A DNA stretch of 64,000 nt from Nitrospirota bacterium. GTDB lineage: Bacteria > Nitrospirota > 9FT-COMBO-42-15 > HDB-SIOI813. Positions 45,893-54,654 of this stretch are shown here, one piece after another. Where the stretch lies: the NCBI GenBank assembly GCA_020846775.1, contig JADLDG010000034.1, positions 120,017-184,016 of the forward strand, written 5' to 3'. The notes beneath the pieces are model-generated. The model made no database searches. It worked only from the letters and a program-made list of their open reading frames with translations, and was not told where the DNA came from. The position numbers and the translations under genes were made by a program. The number at the start of each line of letters is the position of its first letter. Position 1 is the stretch's first letter.

Positions 45893-48800
45893 ATGAAGTT
45901 GCAGATAAAAGATGTCCTCGAGAGAGATCCTTCAACCCAGCCCCTTGTCAACCAGGGGCAATCACGCATTGATGCTACAGAAGAACTCAAAGGCGAACTC
46001 CAGACATTTGTCTGCGAAGGACAATATGCAAAAGGCATTCAGCTCATCGTCAACGCATATCTCTATAACACTGAAAAGCCGAGCCAGCAGGCCGCATGGG
46101 TCAGCGGTTTCTTTGGGAGCGGAAAGTCGCACCTTCTAAAAATGCTTACCCACCTGTGGCAGGACACCCCATTTCCAGATGGGTCTACTGCACGGTCTCT
46201 TGTGCCGTTCCTCCCCTCTGATTTACAGGACCTTTTTCGCGAGCTTGATACTGCCGGCAAAAGAACGGGCGGGATTATCGCAGCAGCAGGATCTTTGCCC
46301 AGTGGTATCGCTGATCAGGTCAGGCTCACAGTCCTTGGTGTTCTCCTTGCTGCAACAGGATTACCAAAGTCATATCCGCAAGCGAGATTCTGTCTGTGGC
46401 TTTATGCCAACGGACATTATGAAGATGTAAGAAGGGCGGTTGAAGGGGCTGGAAAGGATTTTGATCGGGAATTGAACAATCTCTATGTAAGTCCCGTGCT
46501 TTCTTTGGCCATAACCAACTTAATTCCAGGATTTGCGAATAGTGAGGCCGAGGCAAAACAACTTATCAAGGCCAATTTCCAACCACAGACTACTGACATT
46601 ACCACTGAGCAATTTCTCGCTGTCGCCAAAGAGGCTCTGCTACGTGTAGGCAAGAATGGAAAGATGCCATGCACGATCCTTGTGCTTGATGAGGTGCAGC
46701 AGTATATCGGTCAATCCACTGATCGCTCGGTACTTATAACCGAAGTTGCCGAAGCGGTGTCAAAGCAGATGGACAGTCATGTCATGATTGTTGCTGCTGG
46801 CCAGAGCGCCCTGACCGACATCCCTCTCCTGCAAAAATTAATGGATCGCTTTACCATCAGGATTCCGCTTTCCGATGCGGAGGTTGAGACCGTGACCCGT
46901 AAGGTCCTTCTGCTCAAGAAGGCAAATACCGCTTCCAGTGTGAAGAAAATACTGGAAGACCATGCCGGTGAGGTATCCCGCCAGTTGCAGGGCACAGGCG
47001 TCGGTGAGGTATCAGAAGACCGCAGATATATTGTGGATGACTATCCCCTGTTGCCTGTACGGAGACGATTCTGGGAACACTGCTTCCGCCAGATAGATGC
47101 CGCCGGAACACACAGTCAGCTTCGTTCTCAACTTCGCATAGTTCACGACGCTGTCGCGAGGATTGCATCCAAAGACCTGGGAACAGTTGTCACCGGAGAT
47201 GAATTATTCAGCGCACTTGCCCCTGAGATGGTTAATACCGGAGTACTCCTCCGCGAGATCAACGAGCGGATTATTCAGGTGGGCAGAGATTACGGTCCTT
47301 TGGCGCAGAGGATCTGCGGCCTGATCTTCCTTATCTGGCAGGTAAAACGTGATGGCATGGCTGATATCGGCGTCCGGGCCGCTAAAGACCATATCGCCGA
47401 TCTTCTCGTAGATGATCTATGTGCTGACAATGGGAAACTCCGCAATGACGTTGAGGGCATACTGCTGCAGCTATCTGATAAAGGGCTTCTCATGAAAATT
47501 GGCGATGAATATCGGCTTCAAACCCGCGAGGGAAGCGAATGGGATGCCGAGTTCAGGAGCCGCCAGGCAAAACTGACCAATGACGATGCAGCAATCCAGT
47601 TCCAGCGCGATCAACTCCTCTATGCAGAGGCTGATAAGATTATTCGTGGGATCACCCTGATACATGGCGCGGCAAAAGAGGCGCGCCAGATGATAATATC
47701 AAGGGACCAGACCCCGCCGCCGGCAGACGGCACGACTGTCCCTGTCTGGATTCGGGACGGCTGGTCATCATCTGATAAAGATATGCGCACAGCAGCCCAG
47801 GGTGCAGGCACTGACAGTCCCCTCATCTTTGTATTTATTCAACGCCAATCTGCGGATGACCTTCGCCGTCTTATCGTTGAAGCCGAAGCTGCTCAGTTGA
47901 CACTCCATGCACGAGGCAACCCTTCAAGTGATGAGGGCATCGAGGCCCGGCGCAGTATGGAGAGCCGCCGCTTAAAAGCTGCGGCAGATAGGGATGCGCT
48001 TGTGCGCGAGATAGTTTCAGTGGCAAAAGTATATCAGGGCGGTGGTAGCGAGCTGCTGCAGATCTCTCTCGATTCGCGCATCAAGGCTGCGGCAGAGGCG
48101 TCACTCATAAGACTCTTCCCGCGCTTCAAGGAGGCGGATTCCCCAGCATGGGAGAGTGTCATAAAGCGTGCGCGAGGCGGCGCAGATCAGCCTTTTCAAC
48201 CTGCAGGACATACTGACGCGACAGAGAAGCACCCCGTCTGCCAGCAGGTACTTGCCACAATCGGGGCAGGTAAGACCGGGAGTGAGATCAGAAAAGCCCT
48301 CTCTTCAGCGCCCTTCGGATGGTCAAAGGACGCAATTGATGCCGCCCTTATATCGCTTCACCGCTCCGAGCATTTGGAAGCAATGTTGAACGGAGCTAAA
48401 GTTGCACCGGGTCAGCTTGATCAAAACAAGATCCCCAAGACAGAGTTTCGACTTCAGCAGATAATTATATCTGTGCAGGAACGTCTGATTTTAAGGGGAA
48501 TATTTACAGAGCTTGGCATACAGTGCAAAAGCGGTGAGGAATCCGCGAAGGCCCCGGATTTTCTTGCTGCCGTTATTGCACTCGCCCGCACGGCCGGAGG
48601 AGACACCCCACTGCCTCTGCCGCCTTCAGTTACGGAGATTGAAGACATTCATCGCCTTGTTGGCAACGAGCAACTGCAGGGCATCATAAATAAGGCTGAC
48701 GACTTCAAGAAATTAATCAAAGAGTGGCGAGCGCTTGCTGAGCTTAATAAGCAGCGAATGCCGTCATGGATCCTCGTTGAGCGCCTTGAGAAACATTCAC

Positions 48801-49330
48801 GAGACTTCTCCGGAGTTAAGGAGCATTCTGAAAAAATAGCAGCTATCCGTGAGCAGAGATTACTGCTCCAGCATACTGATCCGGTTTCTCCTGTTCGTGC
48901 AACGCTTGCCGGCTTACTCCGGGAAGAGTTCACAAAACTCTATTCAGCTTATGAAGAGGCATATCAAAAGGCCTTTGCAGAACTCTCGTTAAATGACCTG
49001 TGGAATCGTTTGAACCAGTCAGATCAGGAGGCGATAATCGAAGATGTCGGACTGTTGTCCCCTGTAAGGCCTGATGTCTCAAAAGACGATTCGCTTGTTA
49101 TCCAGCTTGATACAAAACCCTTGTCAGGTGTCCGCACTGAAATAGCTGTGCTGCCTGCCCTCGTTGCACAGGCTATTGAGCAGGCTGCAAAGATGCTGGA
49201 GCCTAAAGTCCGCACCATTGCTATTGAAAAAACAACACTTCTTTCTGAGGACGATGTCAACGCATGGGTCGAGCGACAGAGGGCTGCGTTGATCGAAGCC
49301 GTTAAAAAAGGCCCGGTTCTTATAAAATAA
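45893..49330 (+). CDS. brxC: BrxC, large BREX P-loop ATPase
   Basis: BrxC is the large AAA+-type ATPase of BREX, here 1145 residues. The start MKLQIKDVLERDPSTQPLVN is preceded by GGAGGAGG, so the ATG at 45893 is preferred to a start 90 bp earlier inside brxB. Walker A is SGFFGSGKSHLLKML (about residues 70-84), and Walker B is ILVLDEVQQYIG near residue 262. The remainder is helical, with ATP-sensor stretches such as HVMIVAAGQSAL. An AGGAGG site follows for the next gene. Confidence 0.93.
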   Translation: MKLQIKDVLERDPSTQPLVNQGQSRIDATEELKGELQTFVCEGQYAKGIQLIVNAYLYNTEKPSQQAAWVSGFFGSGKSHLLKMLTHLWQDTPFPDGSTARSLVPFLPSDLQDLFRELDTAGKRTGGIIAAAGSLPSGIADQVRLTVLGVLLAATGLPKSYPQARFCLWLYANGHYEDVRRAVEGAGKDFDRELNNLYVSPVLSLAITNLIPGFANSEAEAKQLIKANFQPQTTDITTEQFLAVAKEALLRVGKNGKMPCTILVLDEVQQYIGQSTDRSVLITEVAEAVSKQMDSHVMIVAAGQSALTDIPLLQKLMDRFTIRIPLSDAEVETVTRKVLLLKKANTASSVKKILEDHAGEVSRQLQGTGVGEVSEDRRYIVDDYPLLPVRRRFWEHCFRQIDAAGTHSQLRSQLRIVHDAVARIASKDLGTVVTGDELFSALAPEMVNTGVLLREINERIIQVGRDYGPLAQRICGLIFLIWQVKRDGMADIGVRAAKDHIADLLVDDLCADNGKLRNDVEGILLQLSDKGLLMKIGDEYRLQTREGSEWDAEFRSRQAKLTNDDAAIQFQRDQLLYAEADKIIRGITLIHGAAKEARQMIISRDQTPPPADGTTVPVWIRDGWSSSDKDMRTAAQGAGTDSPLIFVFIQRQSADDLRRLIVEAEAAQLTLHARGNPSSDEGIEARRSMESRRLKAAADRDALVREIVSVAKVYQGGGSELLQISLDSRIKAAAEASLIRLFPRFKEADSPAWESVIKRARGGADQPFQPAGHTDATEKHPVCQQVLATIGAGKTGSEIRKALSSAPFGWSKDAIDAALISLHRSEHLEAMLNGAKVAPGQLDQNKIPKTEFRLQQIIISVQERLILRGIFTELGIQCKSGEESAKAPDFLAAVIALARTAGGDTPLPLPPSVTEIEDIHRLVGNEQLQGIINKADDFKKLIKEWRALAELNKQRMPSWILVERLEKHSRDFSGVKEHSEKIAAIREQRLLLQHTDPVSPVRATLAGLLREEFTKLYSAYEEAYQKAFAELSLNDLWNRLNQSDQEAIIEDVGLLSPVRPDVSKDDSLVIQLDTKPLSGVRTEIAVLPALVAQAIEQAAKMLEPKVRTIAIEKTTLLSEDDVNAWVERQRAALIEAVKKGPVLIK

Positions 49331-49341
49331 GGAGGTAACTT

Positions 49342-50523
49342 ATGCCATTCCTATCATCGTTACGCTTAGATGGATTTCTTTCATTTGCCCCAGGGTCCGA
49401 GGCGATCCCTCTGACCCCGCTTAATGTTTTAATTGGTCCTAATGGGTCAGGAAAATCCAATCTTATAGAAGCTATTGAATTGCTGCATGCCACACCTGCT
49501 GCATTTGCAAATGCCATTCGCGACGGTGGCGGGCCACAGGAATGGCTCTGGAAAGGCAAAGGAAATAGCCCCGGTGCGACAATCGAGGCATTGCTCCATC
49601 CGAGTGGGAAAATTCCTGGTCTTCGCTACCGCCTCAGCTTCACAGCATCTGCTCAACGAACGGAAGTTACGGACGAGGTTCTCGAAAACATCAAAAAGAC
49701 CCAGTCAACGGCAAAGGATGTCGTCTTCTATTATCGCTATCAAGGTGGTCGGCCAGTCATCAATGTGAAGGAATCAGCTAAAAAACGTGCAGAACGTCAT
49801 ATAGAGCGCCAAAGCCTTATACCTGATGAATCGGTATTATCCCAGCGCAAAGACCCGGACCTCTACCCTGAACTGACATGGGTCGGCCGGCAGTTCGGTC
49901 GCATTCAGACATTTCGGGAGTGGAGTTTTGGTCGTTATGCAGGACTCCGCCAACCCCAACCCGCTGATTTATCAGTGGATAATCTTTTGCCGGATTCACG
50001 TAATCTTGGGCTAATCCTCAATCAGCTTGATCTCACAGATAAGGGTACAGAGTTCAATCGCCTGCTCAACCGTTTCCTTCCACGTTACCAGCGCCTCAGT
50101 ACCTCTGTTCAGGGAGGAACCGTGCAGTTTTACCTTCACGAACAGGGATTCAAATCACCAGTTCCTGCAACGCGTTTATCGGACGGAACTATTCGTTTTC
50201 TGGCAATGCTTGCGCTGTTACTTTTCCCTGACCCACCGCCACTCATCTGCATTGAAGAACCCGAACTAGGGCTGCATCCTGATGCATTGTCGCTTCTTGC
50301 AGATCTGATGGTTGACGCCAGCACTCGTACACAGCTCATTGTAACTACTCATTCAGATGCCCTTGTTTCGGCATTAACCGAAGAGGCGGATTCGGTATTG
50401 ATCTGCGAACATACAGGCGGTACGGTTTTGCGAAGAGTTGAATCTGATAAGCTTCGTCACTGGCTCGACAAGTATAGTCTTGGCGAGGTCTGGCGTATCG
50501 GGGAGTTAGGAGGCAATCCATGA
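49342..50523 (+). CDS. ABC-type (SMC/RecF-like) ATPase embedded in BREX operon
   Basis: This 393-residue ATPase has Walker A LIGPNGSGKSNLIEAIELLH (about residues 30-49), an ABC signature-like ATRLSDGTIRFLAML near residue 277, and Walker B ICIEEPELGLHPD near residue 304. The H-loop is TTHSDALVSAL. This layout (AAA_21/OLD-like) is shared by anti-phage ATPases that act with a TOPRIM partner. The next gene, a DUF4276 protein, overlaps its stop by 4 bp. The pair is not part of the core BREX set. Confidence 0.85.
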   Translation: MPFLSSLRLDGFLSFAPGSEAIPLTPLNVLIGPNGSGKSNLIEAIELLHATPAAFANAIRDGGGPQEWLWKGKGNSPGATIEALLHPSGKIPGLRYRLSFTASAQRTEVTDEVLENIKKTQSTAKDVVFYYRYQGGRPVINVKESAKKRAERHIERQSLIPDESVLSQRKDPDLYPELTWVGRQFGRIQTFREWSFGRYAGLRQPQPADLSVDNLLPDSRNLGLILNQLDLTDKGTEFNRLLNRFLPRYQRLSTSVQGGTVQFYLHEQGFKSPVPATRLSDGTIRFLAMLALLLFPDPPPLICIEEPELGLHPDALSLLADLMVDASTRTQLIVTTHSDALVSALTEEADSVLICEHTGGTVLRRVESDKLRHWLDKYSLGEVWRIGELGGNP

Positions 50524-51164
50524 GCGGTATTGCCATTTATGTAGAAGGTGGAGGCGACTACACTCACCAGAAGGCAGAGCTGCGTAAAGGGCTTGATGTA
50601 TTGCTAAAAGCTCAGAAAGATGCGGCCAGGTTACGAAAGATAGGATGGAAGCTGGTACCCTGCGGGGGACGTAATTCTGCTTACGGTGCCTTTATCAGTT
50701 CATTGCGTACTGATGCCGAGGCAATCAATGTGCTGCTTGTAGATTCAGAAGCAGGACTTACTAATGAAACAACTGACACGGAACGCAATGCACGTGAGCG
50801 CATTGCTCATTTGACCCAGCGTGACGGATGGGACCTTACAACATCAGAACCGGATAGGGTTCATCTCATGGTTCAGTGCATGGAGGCATGGATCGTTGCA
50901 GATCCCGATGCGCTGTCTCAGTTTTACGGACCGCGGTTCGCCCGCAATGTCTTGCCTACCCGCCGGAATCTTGAGGATGAGCCAAAACCGGACATCTATG
51001 AGAAACTCGCAAGGGCAACCAGAAATACTCAGAAAGGTGAGTACAAAAAGATCAAACATGCAAGCAAGCTGCTTGAACGTATTGATTCGTCAAAAGTAGT
51101 TCAACGCTGCCCTCACTTCTCAACCTTTACACAATGGCTTGATCAGGCAATTGGAGGCGCATAG
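50520..51164 (+). CDS. DUF4276 (TOPRIM-like) protein, partner of the ATPase
   Basis: This 214-residue protein begins MSGIAIYVEGGGDYTHQKAE with the conserved acidic VEGGGD. It continues with INVLLVDSEAGL near residue 72 and LMVQCMEAWIVADPDALSQF near residue 115, the DUF4276 marks. The fold is TOPRIM-like, so a nuclease or phosphotransfer role is plausible. Translation is coupled to the ATPase gene. A similar ATPase + TOPRIM layout is seen in PARIS (AriA/AriB), but PARIS uses a different TOPRIM family, so identity is not claimed. Confidence 0.8.
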   Translation: MSGIAIYVEGGGDYTHQKAELRKGLDVLLKAQKDAARLRKIGWKLVPCGGRNSAYGAFISSLRTDAEAINVLLVDSEAGLTNETTDTERNARERIAHLTQRDGWDLTTSEPDRVHLMVQCMEAWIVADPDALSQFYGPRFARNVLPTRRNLEDEPKPDIYEKLARATRNTQKGEYKKIKHASKLLERIDSSKVVQRCPHFSTFTQWLDQAIGGA

Positions 51165-51165
51165 T

Positions 51166-54100
51166 TTGAACACACTATCAAAAGGGCTTCGCAGGACCCT
51201 CGAAAACACGGTCAAAGAGGCACGGAGTGTTGCAGAGGAGGGTGCGAGAAAGGCTATTGAAAGCCTTGCGGTACACCATCACGAGCCGTGGACAGGGCTT
51301 ACGCTGGAGCAGCGCACACTCCGCAACAGGCTCCGTGCTCATGGCCGCCAGGTCGGCGACAAACGCGATGAACGCCGTGGCACACAGGCGATTGATCGCC
51401 TTGTGAGTGAGTGTGCTTATGAGCACTGGCACCGCATGCTCTTTGCCCGTTTCCTTGCCGAAAACAACCTTCTGATCGAACCCTCAACAGGTGTTGCCAT
51501 TACGCTGCAGGAATGTCAGGAGCTGGCCCGTGAGCGGAGTGAAGACTGGCTGGAGCTGGCCAGCAGTTTTGCAGAGGGTATGCTGCCCCAAATATTCAGG
51601 CAGGACGATCCGGTACTTGATGTCACATTGCCGCAAGAGACGCGATCAAAACTTGAGAGTATGCTCGAGGCCCTTCCCTCAGCTGTCTTCCTTGCAGACG
51701 ACAGCCTCGGATGGGTCTACCAGTTCTGGCAGGCTGAAAAGAAGGACGCGGTCAACCGCTCTGAGAAGAAGATCGGAGCTGATGAGCTGCCGGCGGTAAC
51801 ACAGCTTTTTACGGAAGACTATATGGTTTTATTTCTTCTTCACAATACGCTCGGCGCGTGGTGGGCCGGAAAGGTGCTTGCAGCAAAGCCGGAAATGGCT
51901 CTCTCGGCAAAGAGTGAGGATGAACTACGCGCTGCCTGTGCAGTAGGCGATATAAAGTGGGAATATTTACGTTTCATAAAATCCCCTCTCCCTCAGGGAG
52001 AGGGTCAGGGTGAGGGTGGGGTTGAATTGTGGCGGCCCGCAGCCGGCACTTTTAACGGATGGCCCAAAGCAGCAAAGGACATTACCATGCTCGACCCCTG
52101 CATGGGCAGCGGCCACTTCCTCGTCTTTGCCTTACCGATACTCGTTGCCTTTAGAATGGCTGAGGAAGGACTTTCAGAGGCTGCTGCAATTGATGCGGTT
52201 CTCCGCGACAATCTTTTTGGTCTTGAGATTGATGCCCGTTGCACCCAGATAGCGGCCTTCAACCTTGCACTGGCATCTTGGCGTCGGGTTGGCTACCGCC
52301 AGCTCCCGAGACTAAACCTTGCCTGCTCTGGGTTGTCTATAGGTGTTAGCAAGACAGAATGGGAAAGACTCGCTGAACGTGCTGCGGCGGCTTCACCTGT
52401 ACCGCCTGAACAGAATCTTTTTGAAACCAAAGACAATCTTTTTTCCGCGCGTATAAGAGAAGGCTTGTTACGACTTTATGACCTGTTTGCTCAGGCGCCA
52501 ACTCTCGGGAGTCTCATTAACCCACGGAGTTTAGGGGGGACACTGTTCGCCGCTGATTTCGCCCAGCTTGAACCGGTCTTCAGTGACATTCTTCGTGCAA
52601 CGCATACTGACGAGTTGGCTGAAATGGCAGTCGCTGCGCAGGGGATGGCAAAAGCGGCAGAGATCCTATCTGGCCAGTTCACATTGGTGGCTACAAATGT
52701 TCCTTATCTTGGGCGCGGGAAACAAGACGAAATGCTTAAGGAATATTGTGAGAGAGTTCATCCGTACGCGAAAGCTGATATTGCCACATGTTTTGTCGAA
52801 CGGTGTCATAAATTTTGCACAGCTGGTGGTAGTGCTTCTCTGGTTACACCTCAGAACTGGTTATTTCTTGGCAGTTACAGAAAACTGCGAGAAGCACTAC
52901 TCAAGACTTCATATCTTAAAGCACTTGGGATACTAGGCCCAAGAAGTTTCGAGACTATCAGTGGCGAGGTTGTAAATGTTGTATTAATTACATTCATAAA
53001 CAAACTGCCTAATCTCAATGACGTTTTTATTGGATTGAACGCCAACGATGCCATCAATCCGGCTGCGAAAGCAGAAGTACTTATTAGTGGTTCAATGACT
53101 ATTCTTACTCAAACTGATCAGCTTAGAAATCCTGATTTCAGAATAACCACATCGCCCCCTGCAATTATGCCGTCATTATCAAATTATGCTAATGTATTCG
53201 TTGGTTTTCAAAATGGCGACTCACCCCACTGGATTCGTGGTTTCTGGGAGCAAGCGATATTCGATACGGGCTGGGATCTTTTTCATGCTACGCCAGAGCA
53301 GGCTGGCTATTTTGAGGGCTTAGATTCTGCAATCAAATGGGACTTCGGATCTGGAGAGCTTGCTTCCAGCGAACAAGTATTCGTAAAAGGTCGCGAGGCT
53401 TGGGGACGAAGAGGCGTATTATGTCGTCAGACACAACCTTGGCCTACATCACTTTATATTGGTAGCCTATATGATCAGAGCAGTTCAGTAATTGTCCCGA
53501 TAGAAGATAAGTTACTTTTGCCAATCTATTGCTTTGTATCGAGTGGAGATTTTCGCATTTCAATGCTCTCGATTGCCAATGCAATGAAGTTTACCAATTC
53601 AACTTTTGTGAAAGTACCTTTCGATCTTGCACACTGGCAAAAGGTTGCAGCAGAGAAATATCCGGATGGTTTACCAAAGCCTTCCTCTGACGATCCAACT
53701 CAGTGGATTTTCGATGGTCATTCGAAGGGCTCCTTGCACCCTCTTCAAGTCGCAGTTGCCCGTCTCATCGGCTACCAGTGGCCCCGGCAGACAGGATCAA
53801 GTTTCATGGACTGTCCTGCACTTGGTCCGGACGGACTCGAAAAACATGCTGATACAGATGGCATTGTCTGCCTCACCCCGCTCCGCGGCGAAGCTCCGGC
53901 TGATCAACGGCTGATTGCTCTACTTGCCGATGCGTTTGGTGCCGAGTGGTCTGCCGGCAAACTCGCCAGTCTTCTCGCTGAAGTCGGGTTCGAGGGTAAG
54001 ACCCTGGATGACTGGTTGCGGGATGACTTCTTTGAACAGCACTGTACCCTCTTTCATCAGAGGCCATTCATCTGGCACATCTGGGACGGCCGGCGTGATG

Positions 54101-54654
54101 GCTTTCATGCCCTCTTCAATTATCACAAACTTTCATCACCTAACAGAGAAGGCAAACGTACACTGGAGACGCTTATTTACACATATCTCGGTGACTGGAT
54201 TGACCGTCAAAAGGCTGATCAGAAGGTCGGTGTCGAAGGAGCTGATGGCCGGGTAGCGGCTGCAATGCTTCTCAAAGATGAACTTGAAAATATTCTGACT
54301 GGTGAACCTCCTTATGACATCTTCGTCCGCTGGAAGCCGCTGCATAAGCAGGCCATTGGCTGGGAGCCGGACATCAACGACGGTGTCCGTCTCAATATCC
54401 GCCCCTTCATGACAGCCAAACCCCTGGGAGCTCGAGCGAAAGGCGCATGCATCCTGCGCACAACACCGAAGATCAAATGGGAAAAAGACCGCGGCAAAGA
54501 GCCGCATAGAAGTAAAGATGACTTCCCATGGTTCTGGAGCTGGGATGGGCAGGCACAGGACTTCACCGGCGGCAGAGATTTCGACGGCAACCGCTGGAAC
54601 GATCTTCACTATTCAGTAGCCTTTAAACAGGCTGCACGGGCAAGGAAGAAATAA
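51166..54654 (+). CDS. pglX: PglX, BREX adenine-specific DNA methyltransferase
   Basis: PglX marks host DNA so BREX can spare it. The TTG at 51166 is chosen because GGAGG precedes it by eight bases; it gives 1162 residues. An in-frame TTG at 51139 has no such site. The SAM motif is DPCMGSGHFLVFALPILVAF (about residues 310-329), and the catalytic motif is VATNVPYLGRGKQDEM, a NVPY variant of NPPY. The sequence about residues 273-286 (SPLPQGEGQGEGG) is encoded by a repetitive element rather than by family sequence. The C-terminal part probably recognises DNA. It overlaps pglZ by one base (TAATG). Confidence 0.93.
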   Translation: MNTLSKGLRRTLENTVKEARSVAEEGARKAIESLAVHHHEPWTGLTLEQRTLRNRLRAHGRQVGDKRDERRGTQAIDRLVSECAYEHWHRMLFARFLAENNLLIEPSTGVAITLQECQELARERSEDWLELASSFAEGMLPQIFRQDDPVLDVTLPQETRSKLESMLEALPSAVFLADDSLGWVYQFWQAEKKDAVNRSEKKIGADELPAVTQLFTEDYMVLFLLHNTLGAWWAGKVLAAKPEMALSAKSEDELRAACAVGDIKWEYLRFIKSPLPQGEGQGEGGVELWRPAAGTFNGWPKAAKDITMLDPCMGSGHFLVFALPILVAFRMAEEGLSEAAAIDAVLRDNLFGLEIDARCTQIAAFNLALASWRRVGYRQLPRLNLACSGLSIGVSKTEWERLAERAAAASPVPPEQNLFETKDNLFSARIREGLLRLYDLFAQAPTLGSLINPRSLGGTLFAADFAQLEPVFSDILRATHTDELAEMAVAAQGMAKAAEILSGQFTLVATNVPYLGRGKQDEMLKEYCERVHPYAKADIATCFVERCHKFCTAGGSASLVTPQNWLFLGSYRKLREALLKTSYLKALGILGPRSFETISGEVVNVVLITFINKLPNLNDVFIGLNANDAINPAAKAEVLISGSMTILTQTDQLRNPDFRITTSPPAIMPSLSNYANVFVGFQNGDSPHWIRGFWEQAIFDTGWDLFHATPEQAGYFEGLDSAIKWDFGSGELASSEQVFVKGREAWGRRGVLCRQTQPWPTSLYIGSLYDQSSSVIVPIEDKLLLPIYCFVSSGDFRISMLSIANAMKFTNSTFVKVPFDLAHWQKVAAEKYPDGLPKPSSDDPTQWIFDGHSKGSLHPLQVAVARLIGYQWPRQTGSSFMDCPALGPDGLEKHADTDGIVCLTPLRGEAPADQRLIALLADAFGAEWSAGKLASLLAEVGFEGKTLDDWLRDDFFEQHCTLFHQRPFIWHIWDGRRDGFHALFNYHKLSSPNREGKRTLETLIYTYLGDWIDRQKADQKVGVEGADGRVAAAMLLKDELENILTGEPPYDIFVRWKPLHKQAIGWEPDINDGVRLNIRPFMTAKPLGARAKGACILRTTPKIKWEKDRGKEPHRSKDDFPWFWSWDGQAQDFTGGRDFDGNRWNDLHYSVAFKQAARARKK
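51983..52021. repeat. Palindromic repetitive element, copy 2 (inside pglX)
   Basis: CCCTCTCCCTCAGGGAGAGG followed by GTCAGGGTGAGGGTGGGG has the same arms and tail as the element at 21510-21547. It is read in frame as PLPQGEGQGEGG and does not break pglX. The hairpin CCCTCTCCCT/AGGGAGAGGG is near-perfect. Confidence 0.85.

Noticed and set aside
49342..51164. Calling the ATPase-DUF4276 pair PARIS (AriA/AriB)
   Set aside because: The second gene is DUF4276-like rather than DUF4435-like, so only a general similarity can be stated.
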